Part shown: piece by piece, positions 10,394 through 20,069 of the stretch
Numbering within the stretch: the first letter of the stretch is position 1
Layout: each line of letters opens with the position of its first letter
Assembly (NCBI RefSeq): GCF_900107115.1
Contig: NZ_FNOS01000002.1
Span: forward strand, 298,778 to 362,777
From: Salimicrobium album
GTDB taxonomy: Bacteria > Bacillota > Bacilli > Bacillales > Halobacillaceae
Reading direction: 5' to 3'
Length of the DNA stretch: 64,000 nucleotides
Position numbers and translations under genes: made by a program
Notes under the pieces: generated by a model
What the model was told of the DNA's origin: nothing
Database searches by the model: none
The model's input: the letters and a program-made list of their open reading frames with translations, nothing else

Positions 10394-10819
10394 GTGGGAG
10401 ATTTAATATCAGTGATCTTTTCAAACATTTTCATAGTGGGAGCTGTACTTTACGGGATTTTTTCTCTCTTCCAGCGTTCTCAGGAAAACCGGGAAGATAA
10501 CAGCCCTTCCTCCGTACCGGAACGGCAGAACAGTCCCGCCCCTTCTCTCAACGAGAAGTATGAAGAGATGAAGGAACACGCGGATCAGGATTTTGAAGAA
10601 GAGAATGTACACGTTGAAAAAGCATCCGAGAGAAAACATGACGGAATATTGCAGCACGGAGATCTCGTTGTAGACAAAAAAGAAGACGAGACTCAGGAAG
10701 TCCATCCGTTCCTCAGGGAAAATTGGACGAAAAGACGAATTCAGGACGGTGTCATAATGAGTGAGATCCTGGGTCCGCCAAGAGCAAAACGTCCCCATCG
10801 GCCTTTAAGAAGATGGTGA
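10394..10819 (+). CDS. yqfB: Small membrane-anchored protein, YqfB-like, function unknown
   Basis: A 141-residue protein starting with GTG at 10394 (AAGAGGTGAT upstream). It has one N-terminal membrane segment (about residues 4-24, IFSNIFIVGAVLYGIFSLF), a charged Ser/Pro- and Glu-rich linker, and a basic C-terminus with MSEILGPPRAKRPHRPLRR. Its position directly after floA is that of yqfB in B. subtilis, which supports the name, though I do not recognise a catalytic domain. It probably acts in the same envelope-stress operon. A terminator follows immediately. Confidence 0.75.
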   Translation: MGDLISVIFSNIFIVGAVLYGIFSLFQRSQENREDNSPSSVPERQNSPAPSLNEKYEEMKEHADQDFEEENVHVEKASERKHDGILQHGDLVVDKKEDETQEVHPFLRENWTKRRIQDGVIMSEILGPPRAKRPHRPLRRW

Positions 10820-10827
10820 AGCATGAG

Positions 10828-10857
10828 ACCCGGTCTGCTGAATGCAGGCCGGGTTTT
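10828..10857 (+). terminator. Terminator after the NfeD-floA-yqfB operon
   Basis: ACCCGGTCTGC pairs with GCAGGCCGGGT around a TGAAT loop, followed by TTTGCT. It starts 9 bp after the yqfB-like stop. Confidence 0.85.
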
Positions 10858-10956
10858 GCTCGTGGTTTAGAAGGAGCTGTGAAAAGGTATGTGAAAACTA
10901 TAAACATACATAGCCTCCTCCTTATTACGAAGAGCACAGGGACTGGAGGAAAAGTT

Positions 10957-10985
10957 TTGCACCGCTATACAGACAGTGGTAAAGT
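10957..10985 (+). promoter_or_regulatory. Candidate sigma-A promoter for phoH-ybeY-dgkA
   Basis: TTGCAC (10957-10962), 17 bp, TAAAGT (10980-10985). The -10 matches only in part, but it lies between a terminator and phoH where a promoter is needed. Confidence 0.4.
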
Positions 10986-11056
10986 AAAATTAATTCTAAA
11001 ATATAAATTAAATCAAAATTTTATGCAACGAAATATATTAATCAAGGAGATTGAAT

Positions 11057-12016
11057 ATGCAGGAAGACTTACAAACGATAGATGTGCATCTGGACAGTCC
11101 CGAAGAAGCGCTCACGCTGTTCGGGACGGAAGACAGAAACCTTAAACAGATGGAAGAACAGTTAAGTGTAACTATTGTTTCCAGAGGAGAAAAAGTGAAC
11201 GTTTCCGGTGTTCCGGAACACGTAGCCATCGTAGAAGATGTTATCGGTTCCCTGCTGGCGCTCATACGCAAAGGCCTCAGCGTTACGGAGAGAGACATTG
11301 TATATGCTATTGAGCTTGCTAAAAAAGGTAAAATTAATCAGTTCGAAGCATTGTATGAAGATGAGATAACGAGAAACGCCAAAGGAAAACCGATTCGTGT
11401 GAAAACACTGGGGCAAAGAGATTATATCAGTGCCATTAAAAGGAACGATCTGACTTTCGGTATAGGCCCTGCCGGGACGGGAAAGACATATCTTGCTGTA
11501 GTTATGGCTGTCAACGCGCTGAAGAATGGAGACGTCAAGAGAATTGTACTCACCCGGCCTGCTGTCGAAGCCGGAGAAAGTCTCGGTTTCCTGCCCGGAG
11601 ATCTGAAAGAGAAGGTCGATCCGTACCTTCGTCCCCTTTACGACTCCTTACATGACTTGTTCGGTGTTGAGCACACGGCAAGACTGATTGAAAGGGGAAC
11701 GATTGAAATTGCACCGCTTGCTTATATGAGAGGACGGACGCTTGATGACGCTTTCGCTCTTCTTGACGAAGCACAGAACACTACGCCGGAGCAGATGAAG
11801 ATGTTTTTGACAAGGCTCGGTTTCGGATCGAAAATGATTATTACGGGGGACATAACCCAGGTGGACCTTCCGAAAGGGATGAATTCCGGTCTTATCGAAG
11901 CGAAACAGAAGCTGTCGAAGGTGAAAGGAAGCTCTTTCATCCATCTTGATGAAACGGACGTTGTTAGACATCCGCTGGTGCAGCGGATTATTGAAGCGTA
12001 TGAAGATAAAGAATAG
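11057..12016 (+). CDS. phoH: PhoH-family ATPase
   Basis: PhoH proteins are P-loop ATPases linked to RNA metabolism; their neighbour YbeY supports this. The 319-residue protein has an N-terminal KH-like region, a Walker A GPAGTGKT near residue 138, and a Walker B-type LLDEAQNTTPEQ followed by GDITQVDLP. The ATG at 11057 has AAGGAG 7 bp upstream. In B. subtilis the sporulation genes yqfC and yqfD precede phoH and pgpH (yqfF) follows it; neither is present here, and ybeY starts only 14 bp downstream. Confidence 0.95.
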   Translation: MQEDLQTIDVHLDSPEEALTLFGTEDRNLKQMEEQLSVTIVSRGEKVNVSGVPEHVAIVEDVIGSLLALIRKGLSVTERDIVYAIELAKKGKINQFEALYEDEITRNAKGKPIRVKTLGQRDYISAIKRNDLTFGIGPAGTGKTYLAVVMAVNALKNGDVKRIVLTRPAVEAGESLGFLPGDLKEKVDPYLRPLYDSLHDLFGVEHTARLIERGTIEIAPLAYMRGRTLDDAFALLDEAQNTTPEQMKMFLTRLGFGSKMIITGDITQVDLPKGMNSGLIEAKQKLSKVKGSSFIHLDETDVVRHPLVQRIIEAYEDKE

Positions 12017-12030
12017 AGGGGGCTGTCAAG

Positions 12031-12501
12031 ATGTTGAAAATCGATTTTCATGATGAAACGAATTCCATCGATGAAGCATTTGTGGATCTGATTGAACGGG
12101 TGTTATCTTTTGCTGCCGAGAAAGAGGGGGTAGCAGGGGATAATGAACTTTCCATTACCTTTGTCAACAATTCGCAGATTCAGGAACTGAACAGAAATTA
12201 CCGGCAGATAGATCAGCCGACAGATGTTCTCTCGTTTCCTATGCTTGAAGAAGGGGAAGATGAGCTTGAGGCCATCGATGAAGATATGCCGCGAATGCTC
12301 GGGGATATCGTTATCTCCGTTGATAAAGCAAATGAGCAGGCGGAAGATTACGACCATTCTTTAGAGAGGGAGTTTTCTTTTCTTGCCCTTCACAGCCTCC
12401 TGCATCTGCTCGGGTATGATCATGAAAAGGAAGAGGACGAAAAGAAAATGTTCAAACGTCAAGAGGACATATTGAATGAATTCGGACTTGAAAGGAAGTA
12501 A
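12031..12501 (+). CDS. ybeY: Endoribonuclease YbeY (rRNA maturation)
   Basis: YbeY is a metal-dependent endoribonuclease needed for 16S rRNA 3'-end maturation and ribosome quality control. The 156-residue protein has NRNYRQIDQPTDVLSFPM and the zinc-binding HSLLHLLGYDHE motif, which carries the three conserved His residues. It is translated in the phoH-ybeY-dgkA series; the dgkA start lies 26 bp inside its 3' end. Confidence 0.96.
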   Translation: MLKIDFHDETNSIDEAFVDLIERVLSFAAEKEGVAGDNELSITFVNNSQIQELNRNYRQIDQPTDVLSFPMLEEGEDELEAIDEDMPRMLGDIVISVDKANEQAEDYDHSLEREFSFLALHSLLHLLGYDHEKEEDEKKMFKRQEDILNEFGLERK

Positions 12502-12844
12502 AGGAAATAAGCGGATAGGTTTCCGCTTCGCCCTGTCGGGTATCCTTGCCGTGGTAAAGGCAGAGAGGAATTTGAGAATCCACTGTTTTGCCTCTGTAGC
12601 CGTACTTTTAACAGGAATCTTCCTTTCCATTTCACCCATTGAATGGGCAGTATTGTTTTTGACGATGGGGCTCGTCCTGTCCCTGGAGGTCGTCAATTCT
12701 GTGATAGAACGGGTGATGGATTTCATTCATCCGTCCTATCATCAGGAAGTGAAAGTGATTAAAGATGCTTCAGCCGGAGCAGTTCTTATTGCGGCAATTT
12801 TTGCAGTAATGATTGCTCTGGTAATTTTCGTGCCAAATTTATAA
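12476..12844 (+). CDS. dgkA: Undecaprenol/diacylglycerol kinase family protein DgkA
   Basis: In Gram-positive bacteria DgkA phosphorylates undecaprenol, feeding the lipid carrier pool for cell-wall synthesis. The 122-residue membrane protein has a cytoplasmic amphipathic N-terminus with KAERNLRIHCFAS, three transmembrane helices (about 38-55, 58-78, 98-118), and the family motif LEVVNSVIERVMD. It overlaps ybeY by 26 bp and precedes era by 16 bp. The cdd gene that separates dgkA and era in B. subtilis is absent. Confidence 0.93.
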   Translation: MNSDLKGSKGNKRIGFRFALSGILAVVKAERNLRIHCFASVAVLLTGIFLSISPIEWAVLFLTMGLVLSLEVVNSVIERVMDFIHPSYHQEVKVIKDASAGAVLIAAIFAVMIALVIFVPNL

Positions 12845-12860
12845 GTATGGAGGATGACAT

Positions 12861-13763
12861 ATGTCAGATACGTTTAAGTCCGGCTTCACAGCCATTGTGG
12901 GCAGGCCCAATGTGGGGAAATCCACATTCATGAACCGGGTGATCGGTGAAAAGATTGCTATTATGAGTGATAAGGCGCAGACGACAAGAAACAGAATACA
13001 GGGTGTATATACCGATGAAGACAGCCAAATAGTGTTCATTGACACCCCGGGCATCCATAAACCGAAACATAAGCTCGGGAACTATATGGTCAATACTGCT
13101 GAGCAGACGTTGAACGAAGTGGATATTATTCTGTTTATGATAAACGCCGAGGAAGGTTATGGGCGTGGCGACCAGTTCATCGTGGACCGTCTGAAGAACG
13201 TGGACCGCCCCGTCTATCTGATCATCAACAAGATCGACCGCGTGCATCCTGATAAGCTGATTACGCTTATTGAGCAGTACAGAGAGCTGATGGAGTTCAC
13301 AGAAATCGTTCCCATCTCTGCTCTGGAAGGAAACAATGTCGACCATCTTCTCACGGTTATCAAAGGCCATCTTGAGGAAGGGCCGCAATACTATCCGGAA
13401 GATCAGATTACAGACCATCCCGAGCGATTTGTTATAAGTGAATTCATAAGGGAGAAAGTTCTGCACCTGACAAGAGAAGAAATCCCCCACTCCATCGCGG
13501 TAAAAATAGAGGGAATAGATGAAGAGGAGAATGGTTCTCTTCACATTCAGGCAATTATAGTTGTAGAAAGAAAGTCACAGAAGGGTATAATCATCGGAAA
13601 GCAGGGAAGCATGCTGAAAGAAGTAGGGACAAGAGCCCGGAAAGACATAGAAGCGCTCCTCGGCAGCAAAGTTTTTCTTGAGCTTTGGGTAAAAGTTCAG
13701 AAAGACTGGAGAAACCGGTCGATTGATCTGAATGACTTCGGATACAGAGAAGATGACTATTAA
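12861..13763 (+). CDS. era: GTPase Era
   Basis: Era is an essential GTPase that binds the 3' end of 16S rRNA during 30S assembly. The 300-residue protein has G1 GRPNVGKS, G3 DTPG, G4 NKID and G5 SALEG motifs in the N-terminal GTPase domain and a C-terminal type II KH domain containing [24 protein letters not shown] precedes the ATG. recO follows after about 107 bp that hold no gene I can support; the small yqzL gene found at this position in B. subtilis was not found. Confidence 0.98.
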   Translation: MSDTFKSGFTAIVGRPNVGKSTFMNRVIGEKIAIMSDKAQTTRNRIQGVYTDEDSQIVFIDTPGIHKPKHKLGNYMVNTAEQTLNEVDIILFMINAEEGYGRGDQFIVDRLKNVDRPVYLIINKIDRVHPDKLITLIEQYRELMEFTEIVPISALEGNNVDHLLTVIKGHLEEGPQYYPEDQITDHPERFVISEFIREKVLHLTREEIPHSIAVKIEGIDEEENGSLHIQAIIVVERKSQKGIIIGKQGSMLKEVGTRARKDIEALLGSKVFLELWVKVQKDWRNRSIDLNDFGYREDDY

Positions 13764-13870
13764 TAGAGACACTCCTCGCCCCGCCTATTTTAAGTGAAAT
13801 ATTTACTCCGTGGGAGACAGGTTTGAAATGACGGGGAAAGAATCATGAGTGGGAGGACAGGTGAAAGAGT

Positions 13871-14614
13871 TTGTTGGAAAAAATCGAGGGTCTGGTTATC
13901 AGGACAAGAGATTACGGAGAAACTCATAAAATTGTCACGCTTTGGACACGGGAAAAAGGAAAGATTACTGTAATGGCCCGGGGAGCGAAAAAACCGAGCA
14001 GCAGAATGAGTTCGGTGACCCAGCCCTTTATTTACGGCAACTACCTTATATATATAGGGAGCGGCATGGGATCGATGTCCCAGGGAGAAACTGTCGATTC
14101 TTTTCGATCAGTGAGGGAAGATATATTAAAGGCGGGATACGCTTCTTTTGCCTGTGAACTCGCTGATAAACTGGTGGAAGAAAAAGAGCCGGACCCATTC
14201 CTTTTCGAACAACTTCTTACAACACTTACCTACATCGATGAAGGTCGGGATCCGGAAATTGTCACGATGATGTTCGAATTGAAAATTTACAGGAAAGCGG
14301 GATTTGCTCCGGTTCTCTCCAGGTGCATTAATTGTGGAAATTCGGAAGGTCCTTTTTCTTTTTCTGTCGCGGAGGGAGGATATCTCTGCAACAGATGTAA
14401 ACACGTGGATCCTGATCGTTATGACTTGTCGGAGAGGTTCAGCAGTCTGCTGCCTCTGCTCGCAGAAATGGACCTGAAGAGACTCGGAAACATATCGATG
14501 AAGAAAGAAAATAAAGAAAAGCTTCGTCAGCTTTTGGACAGGTACTACGAACAATACGGAGGGTACTTTCTGAAGTCCCGGAAGTTTTTGAAGCAAATGG
14601 ATAAGTTTTATTGA
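13871..14614 (+). CDS. recO: DNA repair protein RecO
   Basis: RecO loads RecA on single-stranded DNA in the RecFOR recombinational repair pathway. The 247-residue protein has an N-terminal OB-fold (EGLVIRTRDYGETHKIVTLWT), a helical domain, and a four-Cys zinc site CINCG...CNRC (about residues 156-177). The start is TTG at 13871 after a GGTGAAAG ribosome binding site. Its stop codon overlaps the -35 element of the following T-box promoter. Confidence 0.95.
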   Translation: MLEKIEGLVIRTRDYGETHKIVTLWTREKGKITVMARGAKKPSSRMSSVTQPFIYGNYLIYIGSGMGSMSQGETVDSFRSVREDILKAGYASFACELADKLVEEKEPDPFLFEQLLTTLTYIDEGRDPEIVTMMFELKIYRKAGFAPVLSRCINCGNSEGPFSFSVAEGGYLCNRCKHVDPDRYDLSERFSSLLPLLAEMDLKRLGNISMKKENKEKLRQLLDRYYEQYGGYFLKSRKFLKQMDKFY

Positions 14615-14640
14615 CAAGTGGAGCTCAGATTATGTATGCT
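14611..14640 (+). promoter_or_regulatory. Sigma-A promoter of the glyQS leader
   Basis: A perfect TTGACA (14611-14616) overlaps the recO stop codon and is followed after 18 bp by TATGCT (14635-14640). Confidence 0.75.
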
Positions 14641-14654
14641 TTCATATATCATAT

Positions 14655-14860
14655 ACATTGTGAAGAAGGGAAGTAGTACTCGGAAGCGGAGATGCCCAGC
14701 GAGGCTGTAACAGGTGTAAGGCAGCCCATTTCCCTCCGAAGAAGGCAGTCCGGAGCAATGATCGGAAAGTGGCTGATACGTCAGGACGTATCGGCAAATA
14801 GGGTGGAACCGCGGAAATCCCGCCCCTATGTCTTTACGGCATAGGGGCGGGATTTTTCGT
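14655..14860 (+). promoter_or_regulatory. T-box riboswitch (glycyl-tRNA sensing) upstream of glyQS
   Basis: The leader contains GAAGTAGTAC of the Stem I region, the invariant T-box AGGGTGGAACCGCG (14800-14813), and a terminator hairpin with a 14-bp perfect stem (14817-14830 with 14840-14853) followed by TTTT. Uncharged tRNA-Gly binding would favour the antiterminator and allow glyQS transcription. A GGC triplet in AAGGCAGCC (around 14720) is a plausible specifier but I did not prove the fold. Confidence 0.93.
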
Positions 14861-14909
14861 GCAGGATGGTGAGTAATAAGAATTTCTTTAATATACAGGA
14901 GGTAGTGGA

Positions 14910-15794
14910 ATGGATATCCAAACGATGATATTAACTTTGCAGAAACACTGGTCAGACCAGGGATGCATTTTAATGCAGGCCTATGATACGGAGAAAGGGG
15001 CCGGGACGATGTCCCCTATGACGCTGTTAAGGAGTCTGGGACCGGAACCGTGGAATGTAGCTTATGTGGAACCTTCACGTCGTCCGGCTGACGGAAGGTA
15101 TGGAGAGAATCCGAACAGACTTTACCAGCACCATCAGTTCCAGGTCATAATGAAACCGTCTCCGGACAACATACAGGAGATATATCTGGAGTCCCTGGAA
15201 GCTCTCGGAATCGACCCGTTGCAGCACGATATCCGTTTTGTGGAGGATAACTGGGAAAACCCGACCCTCGGTGCTGCCGGCCTTGGCTGGGAAGTGTGGC
15301 TTGACGGCATGGAGATCACTCAGTTCACTTATTTCCAGCAGATAGGCGGTCTGGAAGCGAAACCGGTTTCTGCGGAAATTACGTACGGTATTGAACGGCT
15401 GGCTTCCTATATTCAGGATAAGGAAAATGTATTCGAGCTGGAATGGACGAACGGGGTGACCGTAGGCGATATTTTTTCTCAGCCCGAGTATGAACATTCC
15501 GTCTATACTTTCGAAGAATCGGATGAAGAAATGCTGTTTGAACTGTTTACAACGTATGAAAAAGAAGCGGAGAAGCTTATGGAAAGAAATCTCGTTTTCC
15601 CTGCCTATGACTACGTTTTGAAATGTTCCCATACGTTCAACCTCCTGGATGCAAAAGGCGTCATATCCGTCACTGAACGGACCGGTTATATCGGAAGAGT
15701 GCGTAACCTGGCGAGAAAGATAGCGAAGGCGTATGTAGAGAAACGGGAAGAACTAGGTTTTCCAATGTTAAAGGAGGAATCGACTCATGAGTAA
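14910..15794 (+). CDS. glyQ: Glycyl-tRNA synthetase alpha subunit
   Basis: The catalytic alpha subunit of the heterotetrameric bacterial glycyl-tRNA synthetase. The 294-residue protein shows the class II core with [19 protein letters not shown], the motif 2 region [18 protein letters not shown], and [18 protein letters not shown] lies just upstream of the ATG. Its 3' end overlaps glyS by 8 bp. Expression is governed by the T-box leader directly upstream. Confidence 0.98.
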   Translation: MDIQTMILTLQKHWSDQGCILMQAYDTEKGAGTMSPMTLLRSLGPEPWNVAYVEPSRRPADGRYGENPNRLYQHHQFQVIMKPSPDNIQEIYLESLEALGIDPLQHDIRFVEDNWENPTLGAAGLGWEVWLDGMEITQFTYFQQIGGLEAKPVSAEITYGIERLASYIQDKENVFELEWTNGVTVGDIFSQPEYEHSVYTFEESDEEMLFELFTTYEKEAEKLMERNLVFPAYDYVLKCSHTFNLLDAKGVISVTERTGYIGRVRNLARKIAKAYVEKREELGFPMLKEESTHE

Positions 15795-17868
15795 TGAGGC
15801 ACTATTCGAAATAGGTCTTGAGGAGCTGCCTGCCCGATTCATCAGCAGTGCCGAAAATCAACTGAGAGAAAAAACAAAAGAGTGGCTGGAGGCGAACAGA
15901 CTGCCATTCACCGGGATAACTGTATATTCCACTCCGAGAAGACTGGCCGTATATATAGAAGGGCTGCCTGAAAAGCAGCCGGATACCGAGGAAAAGGCGA
16001 AAGGTCCTGCTGAAAAAATTGCGGTAAATGAAAATGGAGAGTGGTCGAAGGCAGCTATCGGTTTTTCCAAAGGTCAGGGAAAAACCCCGGAGGATATCTA
16101 CTTTGAAGAGGTTAACGGTACGTCTTATGCGCACATAGATAAATATATTAAAGGCGAAGAGACGGAAACTATTCTGCAGGACTATAAGAACGTGATCCTG
16201 TCCCTCGCTTTTCCGAAAAATATGCGCTGGGGAAATCATTCCCTTAAATTCATAAGACCGATCCGCTGGCTCGTCGCTTTGTTCGAGTCAACAATCATTC
16301 CTTTGGAAATCGAAGGGGTTTCCGCAGGAAAAACTACGCGCGGTCACCGGTTTTTAGGAAAAACCGTTACAATAGAACGCCCTTCCCGGTACGTAAGCGC
16401 TCTTTACGAACAATTTGTGGCAGTGGACCGTAACGAACGGAAAGCGGATATTCAGCGTCAACTGGAGCAGCTGCAACAGGAAAAAAACTGGAACATTCAC
16501 GAAGACGAAGAACTGTTATGGGAAGTCACGGACCTCGTAGAGTACCCAACGGTGTTCAGCGGGAGTTTTGACCAGTCCTTTCTTAAGGTACCGGATGAAG
16601 TACTGATCACTTCTATGAAAGAACATCAGCGTTACTTTCCCGTGCACCGGGAAGAGGATCTTCTCCCTTACTTTGTAGGTGTGAGAAACGGCAATGGAGA
16701 GCACATCGATAATGTAGCGAAGGGGAATGAAAAGGTGTTACGGGCAAGACTGTCGGATGCCGAGTTCTTTTACGAAGAAGACCTGAAGGTATCGATTGAA
16801 CAAAGGCTTGAAAAGCTTGGTAAAATCGTTTATCAGGAAGAACTGGGAACTCTCGCTGAAAAAGTGAGCAGAAATGAAGATATAGCTCTTATCATAAGCG
16901 ACAAACTCGCTATCTCAGATAGTGACAGGGCAAATGTGCAAAGGGCAGCCCGTATATCCAAATTCGATCTCGTTACGCAAATGGTCGACGAGTTCACTGA
17001 TTTACAGGGAATCATGGGTGAAAAATATGCGCGCATTTTCGGGGAAAATGATGATGTGGCTGTAGCTATCCGTGAACAGTATCTTCCGAAACAGGCGGGA
17101 GGCGCCGTGCCTGAAACAGTTACAGGTGCCGTGTTAAGCCTGGCTGATAAACTGGATACAATCGTCGGGGCGATAGCTGTAGGAAACCTTCCGAGCGGTT
17201 CCCAGGACCCTTATGGTCTAAGGAGGCAGGCGCTCGGGGTTCTTAAAATCATCGAGGAACGCGGGTTTGATATCAATATAACGGAACTTCTGGACAGAAC
17301 GGTGTCCTATTACGGGGAGAAGGCGGTTGGAACAGCAGCAGAAACGGAACTTCGAGCCAACGTCCATGAGTTTTTCAATGCAAGAACTGCCTACCTGCTG
17401 AAAAAAGAAGATGTAGAAAGCGATGTCGTGGAAGCGGTGCTAGCGGAAGGGAGCGGTAATTACCCCCTCACGAAAGAAAAAGCCCATCTGCTTTCCGGAA
17501 AAAGGCATGAAGATGGATTCCGCGCTGTTCAGGAAGCGTTCGGAAGAACATTGAATATGGCCGACAAAGCGGAAGGTGCCGAAGTGGATAAAGCTTTATT
17601 TGAAAAAGAAGAAGAACTGAGGCTATATGAAAAACATGAAGAAGTGAAAGAAGCATTCTTTAAACAACTGGAGGAAAGAGAAATAAATGCTTCTCTTCGC
17701 ACTCTGAGCGAACTGGCGGAGCCGATTCACTCATTCTTCGACAATATTATGGTCATGGCGGAAGATGAAAGAGTGAGAATGAACCGTCTGGCACTTTTAA
17801 AGAACGTGGCGGACACTCTATACGTTTTTGCAGACTTCAATGCTATCCAGTGGAAACAGCAGAATTGA
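15787..17868 (+). CDS. glyS: Glycyl-tRNA synthetase beta subunit
   Basis: The beta subunit recognises tRNA-Gly and forms an alpha2-beta2 enzyme with GlyQ. The 693-residue length is normal. Recognisable segments are [13 protein letters not shown] at the N-terminus, FPKNMRWG, the HD-like region with [30 protein letters not shown] split over residues 450-480, and a C-terminal anticodon-binding DALR-type domain ending with ADFNAIQ. AAAGGAGG lies inside the end of glyQ just ahead of the ATG, consistent with translational coupling. Confidence 0.98.
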   Translation: MSNEALFEIGLEELPARFISSAENQLREKTKEWLEANRLPFTGITVYSTPRRLAVYIEGLPEKQPDTEEKAKGPAEKIAVNENGEWSKAAIGFSKGQGKTPEDIYFEEVNGTSYAHIDKYIKGEETETILQDYKNVILSLAFPKNMRWGNHSLKFIRPIRWLVALFESTIIPLEIEGVSAGKTTRGHRFLGKTVTIERPSRYVSALYEQFVAVDRNERKADIQRQLEQLQQEKNWNIHEDEELLWEVTDLVEYPTVFSGSFDQSFLKVPDEVLITSMKEHQRYFPVHREEDLLPYFVGVRNGNGEHIDNVAKGNEKVLRARLSDAEFFYEEDLKVSIEQRLEKLGKIVYQEELGTLAEKVSRNEDIALIISDKLAISDSDRANVQRAARISKFDLVTQMVDEFTDLQGIMGEKYARIFGENDDVAVAIREQYLPKQAGGAVPETVTGAVLSLADKLDTIVGAIAVGNLPSGSQDPYGLRRQALGVLKIIEERGFDINITELLDRTVSYYGEKAVGTAAETELRANVHEFFNARTAYLLKKEDVESDVVEAVLAEGSGNYPLTKEKAHLLSGKRHEDGFRAVQEAFGRTLNMADKAEGAEVDKALFEKEEELRLYEKHEEVKEAFFKQLEEREINASLRTLSELAEPIHSFFDNIMVMAEDERVRMNRLALLKNVADTLYVFADFNAIQWKQQN

Positions 17869-17953
17869 CGCCTCCCTTCTTTTCCTTTCTTTTTAAAAAT
17901 GTATATAATATTAAATAATAGTATGGCATAGTTAGGACGAGGGTGGTGAAATC

Positions 17954-18583
17954 ATGGATCTGTCCAACCGACAAGAAAGAATTATTGAAATCGTAAAAGA
18001 ACAGGGCCCTATTACCGGTGAAAACATAGCTGATCAGCTTAGTCTCACGAGAGCCACGTTGCGGCCTGATCTTGCGATACTGACAATGGCCGGCTACCTT
18101 GATGCCCGGCCGAGAGTAGGCTATTTCTTTACGGGTAAAACCGGATCGGAACTGCTTACGGAGAAACTGAAAAAATTCAAAGTGGGAGATTTTCAATCGA
18201 TCCCGATTGTTGTAGATGAGAATGTATCGGTTTACGATGCTATTGTTAATATGTTTCTGGAGGATGTAGGTACTATTTTCGTCACGAATGAAAATGCTAA
18301 ACTGACAGGCATCCTCTCGAGGAAAGATTTACTGCGGGCAAGCATAGGGAATCAGGATCTCACTTCGGTACCCGTACACATCATAATGACCCGAATGCCG
18401 AATATTGCTTACTGTTCAGCAGAAGATTTACTGCTCGATACCGCCCAGACATTAATTGAAAGACAGATAGATGGAGTGCCGGTCGTGGAGGAAAAGGAAG
18501 ACGGCCTTGAAGTGGTAGGCCGTTTGACGAAGACGAATGTAGCGAAAGCGCTGGTCGAACTCGGGAGAGACGAGCACCTGTAA
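17954..18583 (+). CDS. ccpN: Catabolite repressor CcpN (HTH + CBS domains)
   Basis: CcpN represses gluconeogenic genes (gapB, pckA in B. subtilis) when glucose is available. The 209-residue protein has an N-terminal winged helix (RQERIIEIVKEQGPITGENIADQL; residues 6-29 and on, with RPDLAILTMAGYLDARPRVGYFF split at 37-60) and two CBS domains (about 80-135 and 145-205) that bind adenine nucleotides. It is followed by yqfL in the conserved pair. A TATAAT at 17904-17909 could be the -10, but I see no good -35. Confidence 0.94.
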   Translation: MDLSNRQERIIEIVKEQGPITGENIADQLSLTRATLRPDLAILTMAGYLDARPRVGYFFTGKTGSELLTEKLKKFKVGDFQSIPIVVDENVSVYDAIVNMFLEDVGTIFVTNENAKLTGILSRKDLLRASIGNQDLTSVPVHIIMTRMPNIAYCSAEDLLLDTAQTLIERQIDGVPVVEEKEDGLEVVGRLTKTNVAKALVELGRDEHL

Positions 18584-18604
18584 ATCATTTTGGGAGGGGA
18601 CAGC

Positions 18605-19417
18605 ATGGTCAAACCATTTGTATATATTATGTCAGACTCCGTCGGGGAAACGGCGGAACTCGTAGTGAAAGCGGCTTTGAGCCAGTTTAATGATGGACCC
18701 TTTGACGTACAGAGAATACCATATATCGAAGATGAATCGATCATCGATGAAACGCTGATTCAGGCAAAGGAACATGAAGCGTTAATCGGGTTCACCCTGG
18801 TATCGCCGGAACTCAGAAAGTATCTGCTTAAACGGGCCGAAGAAGAAGAGTTGGAATGTGTAGACATAATGGGGCCTATGATAGACTCTATGGAGAGACA
18901 CTTCGGTAGAGAACCTAGGCTTGAAGCAGGACTCGTCCACAAACTTGACGAAGATTATTTCAAGCGGGTGGAAGCGATCGAATTTGCAGTCCGCTACGAT
19001 GACGGCAGGGATCCGCGAGGGATAAAGAAAGCCGACATTGTACTTATCGGGGTCTCCAGGACTTCCAAAACCCCTCTTTCCCAATATTTGGCGCATAAAC
19101 GGCTTAAAGTTGCCAACGTTCCAATCGTTCCGGAAGTCAAACCACCGAAGGAACTTTTCGAAGTTGATCCAAGAAGATGTATAGGCCTGAAGATAACGCC
19201 CGAAAAATTGAATGATATAAGAAAAGAACGCTTAAAAGCGTTAGGTCTGGGCGATGAGGCGAGTTATGCCAATCTTGAAAGGATCAAACAGGAAATTTCC
19301 TATTTTGAAGGAATTGTCGAAGATATCGGCTGTGAAGTAATAGATGTCTCCCACAAGGCTGTGGAAGAGACGGCTAATAAAATTATTCACACTTTACGTA
19401 CCAATGGAGAAAAATAG
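18605..19417 (+). CDS. yqfL: Pyruvate, phosphate dikinase regulatory protein (PPDK kinase/phosphorylase, YqfL)
   Basis: DUF299 proteins phosphorylate and dephosphorylate pyruvate-phosphate dikinase or PEP synthase; in B. subtilis YqfL also modulates CcpN activity. The 270-residue protein contains [18 protein letters not shown] at the N-terminus and the P-loop-like [15 protein letters not shown] (around residue 147). The ATG at 18605 has GGGAGGGG upstream; an in-frame TTG at 18590 lies before that ribosome binding site. It ends on a strong terminator. No ppdK is present in the window. Confidence 0.94.
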   Translation: MVKPFVYIMSDSVGETAELVVKAALSQFNDGPFDVQRIPYIEDESIIDETLIQAKEHEALIGFTLVSPELRKYLLKRAEEEELECVDIMGPMIDSMERHFGREPRLEAGLVHKLDEDYFKRVEAIEFAVRYDDGRDPRGIKKADIVLIGVSRTSKTPLSQYLAHKRLKVANVPIVPEVKPPKELFEVDPRRCIGLKITPEKLNDIRKERLKALGLGDEASYANLERIKQEISYFEGIVEDIGCEVIDVSHKAVEETANKIIHTLRTNGEK

Positions 19418-19447
19418 AAAAGTCGCGCTGTGACAGCGCGACTTTTT
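19418..19447 (+). terminator. Terminator after ccpN-yqfL
   Basis: AAAAGTCGCGCTG and CAGCGCGACTTTTT (19418-19430 and 19434-19447) form a 13-bp stem with a TGA loop and a T run. The left arm begins right after the yqfL stop. Confidence 0.92.
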
Positions 19448-19586
19448 CAAGCGTGAAAGCCAAATAGTGGCATCCGGCCAGAAAGTTGTTTTATAATAGA
19501 ATGTCGTAGCCCAATATGGAGCTTTCAGAATAATAAAACATTCATCAGAAAGAAGGATTTCAGAGTGCTCTGTAGAAACTAAAATT

Positions 19587-20042
19587 ATGACGAAATTTAC
19601 ACTGACTATATGGGTAGACGCTGACAGCTGCCCCGTAAAAGAAGAGATTCGATCAATTTCGTACAGACAGACCATACCTGTCCGGTTTGTAGCGAGCTAC
19701 GACCACTATTCCCCCGATCTCGGGGAGGAGTGGACTTTTGTAGAAAAAGGGCAGGATGCGGTGGATCTGTTTATTCTTAATCATGTAAAACCTGGTGATG
19801 TAGTGGTGACCCAGGATTTATCACTGGCATCACTGCTTCTTGAGAGAGGGGTTTACGTTCTGACCCCCAGAGGTAAACTGATTAAAAGCTTCGAGGTGGA
19901 ATCGATTATGCATTCCAAGTATATAAGAATGAAGGAAAAAAGACGCGGAAACTATGGGAAGGGGCCTGCCGCTCTGACCAGGCATGACCGCATGCTGTTC
20001 AAAGAAAGATTGTCGGATATCCTGCATGAGCGTGGCATGTAA
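19587..20042 (+). CDS. yqxD: YaiI/YqxD family protein (UPF0178)
   Basis: A 151-residue protein of the UPF0178 (DUF188) family, PIN-like in fold, with no established biochemical role. Visible motifs are WVDADSCPVKEEI at the N-terminus, VVTQDLSLASLLLERG in the middle and RRGNYGKGPAALTRHDR near the end, all diagnostic of the family. It precedes dnaG as yqxD does in B. subtilis. The ribosome binding site before the ATG at 19587 is poor, so the start is less certain than the identity. Confidence 0.9.
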   Translation: MTKFTLTIWVDADSCPVKEEIRSISYRQTIPVRFVASYDHYSPDLGEEWTFVEKGQDAVDLFILNHVKPGDVVVTQDLSLASLLLERGVYVLTPRGKLIKSFEVESIMHSKYIRMKEKRRGNYGKGPAALTRHDRMLFKERLSDILHERGM

Positions 20043-20069
20043 TCAAATTATAGAGTGCTGGTGATAGAA

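Noticed and set aside
10813-11145. Open frame between yqfB and phoH, possible remnant of yqfC/yqfD
   Set aside because: Although a GAAGGAG precedes a GTG at 10879, the frame runs out of phase into phoH and its sequence does not resemble YqfC or YqfD.
13764-13870. Small gene yqzL between era and recO
   Set aside because: No frame in the 107 bp gives a YqzL-like protein with a usable start codon.
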